Assembly: GCA_963922205.1 (NCBI GenBank)
Contig: CAWUHX010000130.1
Span: 124,001-188,000, forward strand
DNA length: 64,000 bases
Origin: Romanomermis culicivorax
Taxonomy: Eukaryota; Nematoda; Enoplea; Mermithida; Mermithidae
Direction: 5' to 3'
Below the pieces are notes generated by a model that saw nothing but the letters and a program-made list of their open reading frames with translations, did not search any database and was not told the DNA's origin. This document shows positions 46,150 to 60,640 of the stretch, piece by piece; position 1 is the stretch's first letter, and each line of letters begins with the position of its first letter. The position numbers were made by a program, and so were the translations under genes.

Positions 46150-47655
46150 AAATTCACCACTGGGTGCCTAATTTGGAAGGGAAATGAAGCCTTTAGCAGT
46201 CATTTAGCTACAGTACCCCACAAATTTTCAAATTTACCCCTACCTGAAAAATCTGATCTTGGGCACCTCTGGTTAGGGGGGTTTTTAAGGATTCCAGTCA
46301 GGGTTATTTTTAACGCTTCCCAAGAGTGACATTTTAGCAAAAATGATGCTCATTTAGCTACAGTAACCCACAAATTTTCAAATTTACCCCTACCTGAAAA
46401 ATGGGAGCTCTGGTTAAGGGGTTTTTAAGATTTCCTGGCAGGGTTATTTTTGATGCCTTTTGTGAGTGACATTTTACCAAAAAAAGTGCTCATTTAGCTA
46501 CAGTACCCCATAAATTTTCAAATTTACCCCACCTGAAAAATGTGACCTTGGGCACCTCTGGTTAGGGGGGTTTTTAAGGATTCCAGTCAGGGTTATTTTT
46601 GATGCTTCTCATGAGCGACATATTACCAAAAATGACACTCATTTAGCTACAGTAACCCACAAATTTTCAAATTCATCCCCACCTGAAAAGTCTAACCTTG
46701 AGGACCTCTGGTGAGGGGGTCTTTAGGGGTTCCTGTCAGGGTTATTTTTAACGATTCCCATGAGCAACATTTCACCAAAAAAGTGCTTATTTAGCTACAG
46801 TACCCCACAAATTTTCAAAGTTACCTCTACCTGAAAAATCTGACTTTGGGCAACCTCTGGTTAGGGGGGTTTTTAAGGGTTGCTAGCAGGGTAATTTTTG
46901 ACGCTTCTCGTGAGCGACATATTACCAAAAATAGTGCTCATTTAGCTGCAGTACCCCTGCAAGCTTTCAAATTCATCCCCACCTGAAAAGTCTAACCTTG
47001 AGGACCTCTGGTGAGGGGGTCTTTAAGGGTTCCTGGGGGCCTTATATTTGATGCTTCAGATGAGTGACATTTTACCAAAAATGACACTCATTTAGCTATA
47101 GTAACCCTGCAAGTTTTCAAATTTACCCCTACCTGAAAAATCTGATCTTGGGCACCTCTGGTTAGGGGGCTTTTTAAGGGTTGCTAGCAGGGTTATTTTT
47201 GACACTTCTCATGAGGGAAATTTTACCAAAAATAATGCTCATTTAGGTACAGTACCCCACAAATTTTCAAATTTACCCCTACCTGAAAAATGGGACCCCT
47301 GGTTAAGGGGTTTTTAAGGGTTGCTTGCAGGGTTATTTTTAATGCTTCTTGTGAGTGACATTTTATCAAAAAAGGTGCTTATCTAGCTACAGTACCCCAC
47401 AAATTTTCAAATTTACCCCTACCTGAAAAATGTGACCTTGGGCAGCTCTGGTGAGGGGGTTTTAGGGGTTATTTTTAATGCTTCTCATTAGTGATATTTT
47501 ACTGAAAATAGGGCTTATTTAGCTACAGTACCCCTTCAAATGTTCAAATTTACCCCTACGTGAAAAATGTGACCTCGGGGACCTCTGGTGAGGGGGTTTT
47601 TAAGGGTTGCTAGTAGGGTTATTTTTGATGCTTCTCATGAGCGACATTTTACGAA
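46150..47655. repeat. ~147 bp tandem array (10 copies)
   Basis: Unit: 'ctcatttagctacagtaccc', 'cacaaattttcaaatttacc', 'cctacctgaaaaatctgacc', 'ttgggcacctctggttaggg' and 'tttttaagggttcctg'. Anchors at 46,201, 46,351, 46,491, 46,640 and 46,789 give spacings of 140-150 bp. It is GC-richer than the other arrays. Confidence 0.9.
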
Positions 47656-48000
47656 AAATAGCGCAGCCGTCGTTCAAAAAAGTACACCTCGTCAACTGAA
47701 CTCAAATCATGGAACGCTAGCGCCGACATCCCGGTAAGGGTAACATTGACGAAGCGTCGTCACCGACACATCAAAGTCATTATTACGTAATTTAGAAAAC
47801 AAGTTTTTCCGGCGACTAATTAGAAAAGCCGGGCATAATTATAGCCGGTAATTTAGCGGAGAAAATTGAATTTTGTAGGAAAATTGAAAAACATGATTTA
47901 CTACTAGGTCGAAAATAGATACGCGACAGATTTTTCTTCGTCGTTAAATTAATAACGAGAGGTGTCGCCGCGGCGGCAAATTATTGTTTATTTATGTAGG
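47656..48000. promoter_or_regulatory. GC-richer single-copy island with promoter-like motifs
   Basis: Holds a perfect bZIP palindrome ATTACGTAAT (47,782-47,791), a palindromic GC patch GCCGCGGC (47,967-47,974) and a forkhead-like TTGTTTATTTAT (47,984-47,995). On the - strand, ATG at 47,729 opens 14 codons (MSALAFHDLSSVDE) to a possible GTGTAC donor. On the + strand, GCGCAG / CCCG|GTAAGG bracket a 67 bp open segment at 47,667-47,733. It is probably the first exon and promoter of something, direction undecided. Confidence 0.4.
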
Positions 48001-51000
48001 TGGAAAAAATTTGTTTTTAATTAAAATAAAAGGGGGAAATTTTCAAGGAAAAAAAATTTAATCTATAAAAATTTCTGACTACAATTTTTCATGGTTGAAA
48101 TAATTTTTTTTGAAAAAAATTAAATTTTTTTAGAAAAAATTTGCAAAAAGTTGACATAAAATTTGGTAAAAAGTGCCAAAAAATGCCACTTTTCTGTAAA
48201 GTTGGAAAATTTTTTTTTTAATTTTTATCAAAAAATACTGTAAATTTATTCAAAAAATGGAAATTTTCTATTAAATATTTATAAAAAACTGAATTTTTCT
48301 CTAAACTTAAAAATTTAATTTTTTTTAATTTTACAAAAAGTTGGCATAAACTTTGGTAAAAAGTGCAAAAAATGCCACTTTTCTGTAAAATTTTGAGAAA
48401 AAATATTTTTTCCAATTTTTACAAAAAAAACCATAAATTTGTTTAAAAAATGCAATGTCCTATTAAATCTTTATAAAAAATGAATTTTTCTCCAAACTTT
48501 TACAAAAATTCACAAAATTTTTTTTTTAAATGCAAGAAAAATGCAAATTTTTAATCAATTTTCATTAAAAATTGAATTTTTTTCAAATTTTACAAAAATT
48601 TAGCATAAACTTTGGTAAAAAGTGCAAAAAAATGCCACTTTTCTGTAAATTTGAAATAAATTTTTTTTAAATTTTTACAAAAAAATTCTATAAATTTGTT
48701 TAAAAAATAAAATTTTTTATTAAATCTTTATAAAAAAAACTGAATTTTTCTCTAAACTTTTACAAAAATTCACCAAAAATTCTTTTGAATGCAAGGAAAA
48801 TGCAAATTTTTAATCAATTTTCATTAAAAATTGAATTTTTTTTAAATTTTACAAAAATTTAGCATAAACTTTGGTAAAAAGTGCAAAAAAATGCCACTTT
48901 TCTGTAAATTTGAAATAAATTTTTTTTTAAATTTTTACAGAAAAATTCTATAAATTTGTTTAAAAAATAAAATTTTTTATTAAATCTTTATAAAAAACTG
49001 AATTTTTACCTAAACTTTTACAAAAATTCACCAAAATTTTTTTTAAATGCAAGAAAAATGCAAATTTTTAATCAATTTTCATTAAAAATTGAACTTTTTT
49101 TCAAATTTTACAAAAAGTTAGCATAAACTTTGGTAAAAAGTGCAAAAAAATGCCACTTTTCTGTAAATTTGAAATAAATTTTTTTAAAATTTTTACAGAA
49201 AAATTCTATAAATTTGTTTAAAAAATGCAATTTCCAATTAAATCTTTATAAAAAACTGAATTTTTACCTAAACCTTTAAAAAATTTCAGCAAAAATTTTT
49301 TAAAAAAGTGCAAAAAAATGCAAATTTTTAGTCAATTTTAATTAAAAATTGAACTTTTTTTCAAATTTTACAAAAAAGTTAGCATAAACTTTGAGTAAAA
49401 AGTGCAAAAAATGTCATTTTTCTTTCAAAATTGAAAAAAAATTTGATTTTCACAAAATTTGTTTTAAAAATGGAAATTTTCTATTAAATCTTTATAAAAA
49501 AAACTGAATTTTTCCCTAAACTTTTACAAAAATTCACCAAAATTTTTTTTTAAATGCAAAATTTTAGTCAATTTTAATTAAAAATTGAACTTTTTTTAAA
49601 TTCTACAAAAAATTTAGCATAAACTTTGAGTAAAAAGTGCAGAAAAATACCACTTTTCTTTAAAATTGAAAAAAAAATTTTGATTTTCACAAAATTTGTT
49701 TTAAAAATGGAAATTTTCTATTAAATCTTTATAGAAAAAAATTGAATTTTTCCCTAAACTTTTACAAAAATTCACCAAAATTTTTTTTTAAATGCAAGAA
49801 AAATGCAAATTTTTAATCAATTTTAATTAAAAATTGAATTTTTTTAAATTTTACAAAAATTTAGCATAAACTTTGAGTAAAAAGTGCAAAAAAATGTCAC
49901 TTTTCTTTAAAAATTGAAAAAAAAATTTTAATTTTCACAAAATTTTGTTTTAAAAATGGAAATTTTCTATTAAATCTTTATAAAAAAAACTGAATTTTTT
50001 CCTAAACTTTTACAAAAATTCATCAACAATTTTTTTTAAATGCAAATTTTTAGTCAATTTTAATCAAAAATTGAATTTTTTAAAATTTTACAAAAAAGTT
50101 AGCATAAACTTTGAGTAAAAAGTGCAAAAAAAATGCCACTTTTCTTTAAAAATTGAAAAAAAATTTGATTTTCACAAAATTTGTTTTAAAAATGGAAATT
50201 TTCTATTAAATCTTTATAAAAAAAACTGAATTTTTCCCTAAACTTTTACAAAAATTCACCAACATTTTTTTTTTAATGTAAATTTTTAGTCAATTTTAAT
50301 TAAAAATTGAACTTTTTTTCAAATTTTACAAAAAAGTCAGCATAAACTTTGGTAAAAAGTGCAAAAAAATGCCATTTTTCTGTAAAGTTGGAAAAAATTT
50401 TTAAAAAAATGGAAATTTTCTATTAAATCTTTATAGAAAGCTGAATTTTTCCCTAAACTTTTAAAAACATTCAGCAAAAAATTTTTCAAAAAGTGCAAGA
50501 AAAATGCAAATTTGTAGTCAATTCTCATTAAAAATTGAATTTTTCAAAAATTTTACAAAAAGTTAGCATAAACTTTGGTAAAAAGTGCAAAAAAATGCCA
50601 CTTTTCTGTAAAATTTTGAAAAAAAAAAATTTTTTTACAAAAATTCAGCATAAGTTTATGTAAAAAATTCAGAAAAAATGCTAATTTTTCATTAGATTTT
50701 CATGAAAAACTGAATTTTTTTAAATATTTTTACAAAAATGTAGCAACAATTTCCTAAAAAATGCAAGAAAAATACAAATTTTTCATCGAATTTTCGTGGA
50801 AAACTAAATTTTTTTCAATATTTTTACAAAAATGTAGCCACAATTTTTTTTTAAATGCAAGAAAAATGCAAATTTTTCATTAAATTTCCATGAAAAATTG
50901 AATTTTTTTCAAATTTTACAAAAATTTAGCATAAACTTTGGTAAAAAGTGCAAAAAAATGCCACTTTTCTGTAAAATTTTGAAAAAAAATATTTTTTTTT

Positions 51001-52920
51001 AATTTTCACAAAAAATACCATAAATTTGTTTAAAAAATAGAAATTTTCTATCAAATCTTTATAAAAAACCGAATTTTTCCCTAAACTTTTAGAAAAAATT
51101 CAGAAATAAATTTTTCAAAATTTGCAAAAAAATGCAAATTTTCAGTCAATTTCCATTAAAAATTGAATTTTTTAAAAATTTTAGGAAAATTAGCATAAAT
51201 TTTAGTAAAAAATGCAGGAAAAATGCGAATCTTATGCTTAATTTAAAGTTTGAAAAAATTGAGCATAGATTTTTGTGAAAAGTGTAAGAAAAATTTTGCT
51301 GAAAAAACTAAATTTTCTCGAAATTTTTTGAAAAAAATTTTTTTCAAAATGTTCAAGAAAATATTTAAAAAATTTAGCGAAAAATTTTGTAAAAGCGTAA
51401 ATTATTCGTGAATTTTCCGAAAAAAATTAAAATTTGTTCAATTTTTCACAAAAATTCACCACAAATTTTTTCGAAAAAATGCTAGTTTTTAGTCGATTTA
51501 CAAGAAAAAATCAAATTCTTTTGAAATTTTTTACAAAAATCACCATAAATTTTTGTAAAACTTGCTAGAAAAATACAAATTGTCTGTTCGATTTTATGGA
51601 AAACTGAATTTTTTCAAAATTTTTACAAAAATTCAGCATAAGTTTATGTAAAAAATTCAGAAAAAATGCTAATTTTTCATTAAATTTTCATGAAAAACTG
51701 AATTTTTTAAAATATCTTTACAAAAATGTAGCAACAATTTTCTAAAAATGCAAGAAAAATGCAAATTTTTCATCAAATTTTCGTGGAAAACTAAATTTTT
51801 TTCAATATTTTTACAAAAATGTAGCCACATTTTTTTAAAAAATGCAAGAAAAATGCAAATTTTTCATTAAATTTGCATGAAAAACTGAATTTTTTTTAAT
51901 ATTTTTACAAAAATGTAGCAAAAATTTTCTAAAAAATACAAGAAAAATGCAAATTTTCTGTTGAATTTTGACAAAAGCCTGAATTTTTTTTAATATTTAC
52001 TGAAATTAGCATAAATTTTTGTAAAAAATGCAAGAAAAATTCAGATTTTTGCTGAATTTTCCTGAAAAAAAAATTTTTCGTTCAAAATTTTTATAAAAAT
52101 TGGCGAAAATTTTTGCAAAAAAAATGCAAGAAAAACACAAATTTCTGCTGAATTTTCATAGAAAAAAAACTGTTTTTTCAAAATTTTTATAAAAATTTGC
52201 ACGTTTTTGTAAAAAAAATGCAAATTTTTTGTTAAATTTTCTGAAAAAAAATTATTTTTTTGCCAATTTTTACCAAAATTCGGCATAAATTTTTGTAAAA
52301 ATTCAGAAAAAATGCAAATTTTCTATTAAATTTTCAGAGAAAACTGAATTTTTTCAAGTTTTTTACAAAAATTAGCATAAACTTTAGTAAAAAATGCAAA
52401 GGGAAATGCAAATTTTTCGTTAAATTACCACAAAAAGCTGATTTTTTTTGTAAAAAATGCATCAAATTTTTAGTGAACTTCCCTGAAAAAATTTATTTCT
52501 TAAAAATTTTCACAAAAATTCAGCATAAATTTTTGACAGAAAATGAAATTTTTCTCTGAAATCTCCATAAAAAAACTGCATTTTTTCAAAATTTTTACAA
52601 AATTTTAGTTTAAATTTTTGTAAATGATGCGAAAAAAATTCAAATTTTCTGCTAAATTTTCACAAAAAACTAAATTTTCTTCAAAATTTCAGCATAAATT
52701 TTTGTGAAAAATTCGGGAAAAATGTAAATTTTCTATTAAATTTTTACAAAAAGCAAAATTTTTCTCAAAATTTTTTCAAAAATTAGCACAATTTTTTTTC
52801 AAAAAAAATCAAATTTTTACAAAATTTTGTGAAAAATGCAAGAAAAATGGAAATTTTCTGTTACTTTTCACAAAAAGCTGCATTTTTTAGAATTTTTCTA
52901 CGACATTGTCCCTATAAAAT
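48001..52920. repeat. ~255 bp AT-rich tandem array
   Basis: Anchor 'agcataaactttggtaaaaa' followed by 'gtgcaaaaaaatgccacttt' lies near 48,344, 48,603, 48,862, 49,120, 49,382, 49,616 and onwards, spacing 235-262 bp. The right half (51,200-52,900) is more decayed and breaks into shorter 'aaaatgcaagaaaaatgcaa' units. No exon is seen. Confidence 0.88.
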
Positions 52921-55900
52921 AGAATTTTTTTTTTAATTGAATTTTGAAATTTTTCAATTAATTTTAATTAATTTTAATACTCAATTTTAAATTTTTTAAT
53001 TTTTGAAAAAAATTGGATTTTGCTAAATTTTTGCTAGAATTAATATTTTAATTAATTTTATTTGTTAATTTATTTTCAATTTAAGTAATAATTAATTTCA
53101 ATTAAAAAATTGAATAAATTAGAAAAAAATTTAAATTTGATTTTCACAAGGAAAAAAATTTCATTTTTCATTATCAAAATATTTGATATGTTCAATGTTT
53201 AATTAATTAATTAATTATCAAACAATAATTAGCATAAAATTGGAATATAAATTATGCAAATTGGTGTGATTTTTTAATTTTTGAAAAAATTGGATTTTGC
53301 TCAATTTTTTCTAGAATTAATATTTTAATTAATTTTATTTGTTATTTTTTTCAATTTAATTAATAATTAATTTCAATTACAAAATTGAATGAATTAGAAA
53401 AAAATTTAAATTTAATTTTCACAAGGAAAAAAATTTCATTTTTCATCATCAAAATATTTGATATGTTCAATGTTTAATTAATTAATTAATTATCAAACAA
53501 TAATTAGCATAAAATTGGAATATAAATTATGCAAATTGGTGTGATTTTTTAATTTTTGAAAAAAATTGGATTTTGCTAAATTTTTGCTAGAATTAATATT
53601 TTAATTAATTTTATTTGTTAATTTATTTTTTTCAATTTAATTAATAATTAATTTCAATTAAAAAATTGAATAAAATAGAAAAAAATTTAAATTTGATTTT
53701 CACAAGGAAAAAAATTTCATTTTTCATCATCAAAATATTTGATATGTTCAATGTTTAATTAATTAATTAATTATCAAACAATAATTAGCATAAAATTGGA
53801 ATATAAATTATGCAAATTGGTGTGATTTTTTAATTTTTGAAAAAAATTGGATTTTGCTAAATTTTTGCTAGAATTAATATTTTAATTAATTTTATTTGTT
53901 AATTTATTTTTTTCAATTTAATTAATAATTAATTTCAATTAAAAAATTGAATAAAATAGAAAAAAATTTAAATTTGATTTTCACAAGGAAAAAAATTTCT
54001 TTTTTCATGATCAAAATATTTGATATGTTCAATGTTTAATTAATTAATTAATTATCAAACAATAATTAGCATAAAATTGAAATATAAATTATGCAAATTA
54101 GTGTGATTTTTTAATTTTTGAAAAAAAATGGATTTTGCTAAATTTTTGCTAGAATTAATATTTTAATTAATTTTATTTGTTAATTTATTTTTTTCAATTT
54201 AATTAATAATTAATTTCAATTAAAAAATTGAATAAATTGGAAAAAAAATTTAAATTTGATTTTCACAAGGAAAAAAATTTCATTTTTCATGATCAGAATA
54301 TTTGATATGTTCAATGTTTAATTAATTAATTAATTATCAAAGAATAATTAGGATAAATTTAGAATATCAATTATGCAAATTGGTGTGATTTTTCAGTTAA
54401 AAAACTAGATTTTTCAAAAAAATTTTCTAAAATTAATATCTTAAGTAATTTTATGTGTTGATTAAAACTTTCTTCAAAATTTAATTACTAATTAATTTTA
54501 ATTGAAAAATTAAATCAATTTAAAATTTGAAAAATTCAAATTTAATTCTCGCAAGAAAAAAATTTCATTTTTCATGAATCAAGATATATTTTATGTTTAG
54601 TTAATTAATTAATTAAAAGAATGCTTAATTATCAAACAATAATTAGGATCAAATTATAATATAAATTATGCAAATAAGTGTGATTTTTCAAAGTTTCTAC
54701 TAAAATTAGTATTTTAAGTGATTTTTATTTGTTAATTTACCTTTTTAAATTTAATTATTAATTAATTTTAATCTAAAAAATTAAATTAATTTTGATTTAA
54801 AAAATTAAATGAATTTTTAAAAAAATTCAAATTAAATTTTCGCAAGGGAAAAAATCTCGTTTTTAATGATCAAGGTATTTGATATGTTAAATATTTAATT
54901 AACTAATTAATTAATTATCAAACAAGAATTAGTACAAGTCGGAGAATATAAAGTATGTAAATTTGTGTGACTTTCCAAAAATTTACTAAAATTAATATTT
55001 GAATTTTAATTAAAATTTTAAGTAATTTTATTGTTGATTAAAATTTTTTTAAAACTTTAATCAATAATTAATTTCAATTAAAAAATTTAATCAATTAAAA
55101 AAATTCAAATTTAATTTTCACAAGAAAAAATAAGTCTCATTTTTTATGATAAAGATATTTGATATGTTCAATATTTAATTAACTAATTAATTAACTATCA
55201 AACAATAATTAGCACAAGTCTTAGAGTAAAAAGTATGCAAATTTGTGTGATTTTCCAAAATTTTTACTAAAATTAATATTTGAATTTTAATTAATATTTT
55301 TTGTAATTTTATTTCTTGATTAAAATTTTTAAAAAATTCAATTATTAATTAATTTTAATTGGAAAAAATTTAGAAAATTTAAAAAAAATTCAAATTTAAT
55401 TTTTACAAGAAAAATTAAGTCTCATTTTTTATGATAAAGATATTTGATATGTTCAATTTAATTAATTAATTATCAAACAATAATTAGTACAAGTCTGAGA
55501 ATATAAATTATGCAAATTTGTGTGATTTTCCAAAATTTTTACTAAAATTAATATTTGAATTTTAATTAATACTTTTTGTAATTTTATTTGTGGATTAAAA
55601 TTTTTTTTAAAATTTAATTATTAATTAATTTAAAAAATTCAAAAAAAAATTCAAATTTAATTTTCACAAGAAAAAATAAGTCTCATTTTTCATGATTAAG
55701 ATATTTAATATGTTCAATGTGCATTTAATTAATTAATTATCAAACAATAATTAGCATAAGTTTAAGAATATAAATCATGCAAGTTTGTGTGATTTTCCAA
55801 AATTTTTACTAAAATTAATATTTGAATTTTAATTAATTTTTTTTGTAATTTTATTTCTTGACTAAAATTTTTTTAAAATTCAATTATTAATTAATTCTAA

Positions 55901-57430
55901 TTGGAAAAAATTTAAAAAATTTTAAAAAAATTCAAATTTAATTTTCTCAAGAAAAATTAAGTCTCATTTTTTATGATAAAGATATTTGATATGTTCAATT
56001 TAATTAATTAATTATCAAACAAGAATTAGCACAAGTCTGAGAGTATAAATTATGCAAATTTGTGTGATTTTCCAAAATTTTTACTAAAATTAATATTTGA
56101 ATTTTAATTAATACTTTTTGTAATTTTATTTGTGGATTAAAATTTTTTTAAAATTTAATTATTAATTAATTTAAAAAATTCAAAAAAAAAATTCAATTAT
56201 AATTTTCACAAGAAAAAATAAGTCTCATTTTTCATGATTAAGATATTTGATATGTTCAATGTGCATTTAATTAATTAATTATCAAACAATAATTAGCATA
56301 AGTTTAAGAATATAAATCATGCAAATTTGTGTGATTTTCCAAAATTTTTACTAAAATTAATATTTGAATTTTAATTAATATTTTTTGTAATTTTATTTCT
56401 TGATTAAAATTTTTAAAAAATTCAATTATTAATTAATTTTAATTGGAAAAAATTTAAAAAATTTAAAAAAAATTCAAATTTAATTTTTACAAGGAAAATT
56501 AAGTCTCATTTTTTATGATAAAGATATTTGATATGTTCAATATTTAATTAACTAATTAATTAATTATCAAACAAGAATTAACACAAGTCTGAGAATATAA
56601 ATTATGCAAATTTGTGTGATTTACCAAAAATTTACTAAAATTAATATTTGAACTTTTAATTAATATTTTTTGTAATTTTATTTCTTGATTAAAATTTTTA
56701 AAAAATTCAATTATTAATTAATTTTAATTGGAAAAAATTGAAAAAATTTAAAAAAGATTCAAATTTAATTTTCACAAGAAAAAATAAGTCTCATTTTTTA
56801 TGATGAAGATATTTAATATGTTCAATATTTAATTAATTAATTATCAAACAATAATTAGCATAAGTTTAAGAATATAAATCATGCAAATTTGTGTGATTTT
56901 CCAAAATTTTTACTAAAATTAATATTTGAATTTTAATTAAAGTAATTTTATTTCTTGATTAAAATTTTTAAAAAATTTAGTTATTAATTAATTTTTTTTT
57001 TAAATTGAATTAATTAAAAAAATTCAAATTTAATTTCCACAAGAAAAAATGAGTCTCATTTCTCATGATTAAGATATTTGATATGTTAAATGTTCACCTA
57101 ATTAATTAATTATCAAACAAGAATTAGCACAAGTCTGAGAGTATAAATTATGCAAATTTGTGTGATTTTCCAAAATTTTTACTAAAATTAATATTTGAAT
57201 TTTAATTAATATTTTTTCTAATTTTATTTCTTGATTAAAATTTTTTCAAAATTCAATTATTAATCAATTTTAATTGGAAAAAATTTAAAAATTTAAAAAA
57301 AATTCAAATTTAATTTTCACAAGAAAAAATAAGTCTCATTTTTTATGATAAAGATATTTGATATGTTCAATATTTAATTAACTGATTAATTAATTAGCAA
57401 ACAATAATTAGCATAAAATTAGCATATAAA
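52921..57430. repeat. ~278 bp tandem array carrying an ATGCAAAT octamer in most units
   Basis: About 16 units: 'gatatgttcaatgtttaatt', 'aattaattaattatcaaaca', 'ataattagcataa', then ATAAATTATGCAAATT and 'gtgtgatttt'. Anchors at 53,186, 53,460, 53,741, 54,022 and 54,304 give 274-282 bp. Left copies are nearly identical, right copies form a second, partly dimeric subfamily. Confidence 0.9.
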
Positions 57431-57764
57431 TTATGCAAATTAATTTCCAAAAGCTAAAAAATGTGGAATTTCGGACACAAAAACCGGTTTATGCAAATAA
57501 AAGACGCCAAATTAGCCTCTCAAAGCTAGGGGAAAAGGCAATAAATTTCTCACACACAGACACACAAATAATAGAGTTTCAGATTACTTGAGATGAAAAA
57601 ATAACCTAATAACGACCCCATAGAGGGAAAATGTCTTTTTTTTGCTTTTCTCAATAGCCGGAAATTTTATCGACTTCAGGTTGAGAAAAAAAATTCTCTT
57701 CATCATCAAAAATCTTAAAAATTGAATTTTTTTATTGAAATTTAAAATTTTTAAATTTAATACC
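57431..57764. other. Short unique spacer between two arrays
   Basis: Single-copy AT-rich sequence with a CACACACAGACACACA stretch near 57,552-57,567. No exon or RNA gene is recognised. Confidence 0.5.
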
Positions 57765-60640
57765 ATCGGATAGATCTCGTCGAGATGTATCCGAAAATAT
57801 AAGTTTAAAATTTTAATTTTGATTTTTAATCGAGTTATGCGAGTTTAAACTTTGATGATTGAAGTTTGATTTAGATCAACTTTTTGATATTTTTCCATAA
57901 AAATGATCAAAAACTTTCTAATTTAAAATTTTGCAAATTGGGTATCATTCGATAGATCTCGTCGAGATCTATTCAAAAATATAATTTTTAAGTTCTAATT
58001 TTGATTTTTGGTTGAATTATGCGAGTTCAAAATTTGATAATCAAAATTTGGTTTATATCAAATATTTGACATCATTCAGATTTTCGGTCAAAAATTTTGT
58101 AAATTGGGTACCAATCGATAGATCTCGTCGAGATGTATTAAAAAATACAAGTTTAAACTTTTTATGTTGATTTTTGATCGAGATATCGAAGTTTAAATTT
58201 TTAAAATCAAAATTTGATTCATACCAGCATTTTCTATCATTCAAATTTTTTCAATTTAAAATTTTACAAATTGGATATCAATCGATAGATCTCGTCGAGA
58301 ACTATCCAAAAATATAAGTTTAAAGTTTTAATTTTAATTTTTGATCGAGTTATGCGGGTTTAAACTTTGATGATGGAAGTTTGATTTAAATCAACTTTTT
58401 GATATTTTTCCATAAAAATGATCAAAAACTTTTTGATTTAAAATTTTGAAAATTGGGTATCGTTCGATAGATCTCGTCGAGATGTATTCAAAAATACAAG
58501 TTTAAATTTTTTATCTTGATTTTTGATCGAGATATCGGAGTTTAAATTTTAAAAATCAAAATTTGATTCATATCAGCATTTTCTATCATTCAAATTTTTT
58601 TAATTTAAAAATTTACAAATTGGATATCAATCGATAGATCTCGTCGAGAACTATCCAAAAATATAAGTTTAAAGTTTTAATTTTAATTTTTGATCGAGTT
58701 ATGCAGGTTTAAACTTTGATGATGGAAGTTTGATTTAAATCAACTTTTTGATATTTTTCCATAAAAATGATCAAAAACTTTTTGATTCAAAATTTTGAAA
58801 ATTGGGTATCGTTCGATAGATCTCGTCGAAATGTATTCAAAAATCTAACTTACAAATCTTGATTTTGATTTTTGATTTAGTTATTGTGGTTTAAATTTTA
58901 AAAATCAAAATTTGATTCATATCAGAATTTTTTATCATCCAAATTTTTTTAAACTAAAATTTTACAAATTGGATATCAATCGATAGATCTCGTCGAGAAC
59001 TATCCAAAAAGATAAGTTTAAAGTTTTAATTTTGATTTTTGATCGAGTTATGTGAGTTTAAACTTTGATGATGGAAGTTTGATTTAAATCAACTTTTTGA
59101 TATTTTTCCATAAAAATGATCAAAAACTTTTTGATTTAAAATTTTGCAAATTGGGTATCATTCGATAGATCTCGTCGAAATGTATTCAAAAATCTAACTT
59201 ATAAATCTTGATTTTGATTTTTGATTTAGTTATTGTGGTTTAAATTTTAAAAATCAAAATTTGATTCATATCAGAATTTTTTATCATTCAAATTTTTTAA
59301 ACTAAAATTTTACAAATTGGATATCAACCGATAGATCTCGTCGAGAACTATCCAAAAAAATAAGTTTAAAGTTTTAATTTTAATTTTTGATCGAGTTATG
59401 CGGGTTTAAACTTTGATGATTGGAGTTTGATTTAGGTCAACTTTTTGATATTTGTCCATAAAAATGATCAAAAACTTTTTGATATAAAATTTTGCAAATT
59501 GGGTATCATTCGATAGATCTCGTCGAAATCTATTCAAAAATCTAACTTACAAATCTTGATTTTAATTTTTGATTTAGTTATTGTGGTTTAAATTATAAAA
59601 ATCAAAATTTGATTCATATCAGCATTTTTTATCATTCAAATTTTTTAATCTAAAATTTTACAAATTGGATATCAATCGATAGATATCGTCGAGAATTATC
59701 CAAAAATATAAGTTTAAATTTCGAATCTTAATTTTTGATTGAGTTATAGGAAGTTAAACTTCGATGATCAAAATTTGATATATATCAAATATATTTGACA
59801 TCATTCGGATTTTTTCCCGAAATTTTGTAAATTGGGTATCAATCGATAGATCTCATCGAGATGTATTCAAAAATATAAGTTTAAACTTTTGATTTTGATT
59901 TTTGATTGAGTTATGGGAGTTTAAATTATAATGATAAAACTTTGATTTACATCAAGTTTTTGATATTTTTCCATAAAAGTGATCAAAAACTTTCTGATTT
60001 AAAATTCTGTAAATTGGGTATCAATCGATAGATCTCGTCGAGATCTATTCAAAAATATAATTTTAAGATGTTAATTTTGATTTTTGATTGAGTTATACAA
60101 GTTTAATTTAATGATAAAAATTTGATCTATATCAAATGTTTGATATGATTAGATTTTTTTCATTTAAAATTTTACGAATTGGGTATTCATCGATAGATCT
60201 CGTGGAGATCTATTGAAAAATATAAATAACTTTTTCCAATTATTTTTTCTGACAGAGTTATTAAATTTTAAAGTTCAAAGATCAAAATTTAATTGATCAT
60301 GTGATATTAATAAAAAATGAGAAAACTCATTAACATAAAAATTATGCAAATTAGTTATCAATCGATAGATCTCGATGAGATCTATTCAAATATACAATTG
60401 CTTTTTTTCAATTATAGTTTTTGACAGAGTTATTAAATTTTAAAGTTCAAAGATCAAAATTTAATTGATCATGTGATATTAATTAAAAATGAAAAAAAGT
60501 AAATCAACATAAAAATTATGCAAATTAGGTATCAATCGATTGATCTCGTCGAGATCTATTCAAAAATTTAATTTTAAAGCTTATATCACCATTTTTGATA
60601 AAATTATCCAAGATCAAAATTTGATTTTTTTGCTATTGAT
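57765..60640. repeat. ~175 bp tandem array with GATAGATCTCGTCGAGATCTATTC core
   Basis: About 17 units: 'aaattgggtatcaatcgata', 'gatctcgtcgagatctattc', 'aaaaatataagtttaaa', 'tttttgatcgagttatgcga'. In the middle, alternate units differ systematically ('gatttttgatcgagttatgc' against 'gatttttgatttagttattg'), giving a ~350 bp dimer. The core is the reverse complement of the core in the array at 6.3-8.9 kb. Confidence 0.9.
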
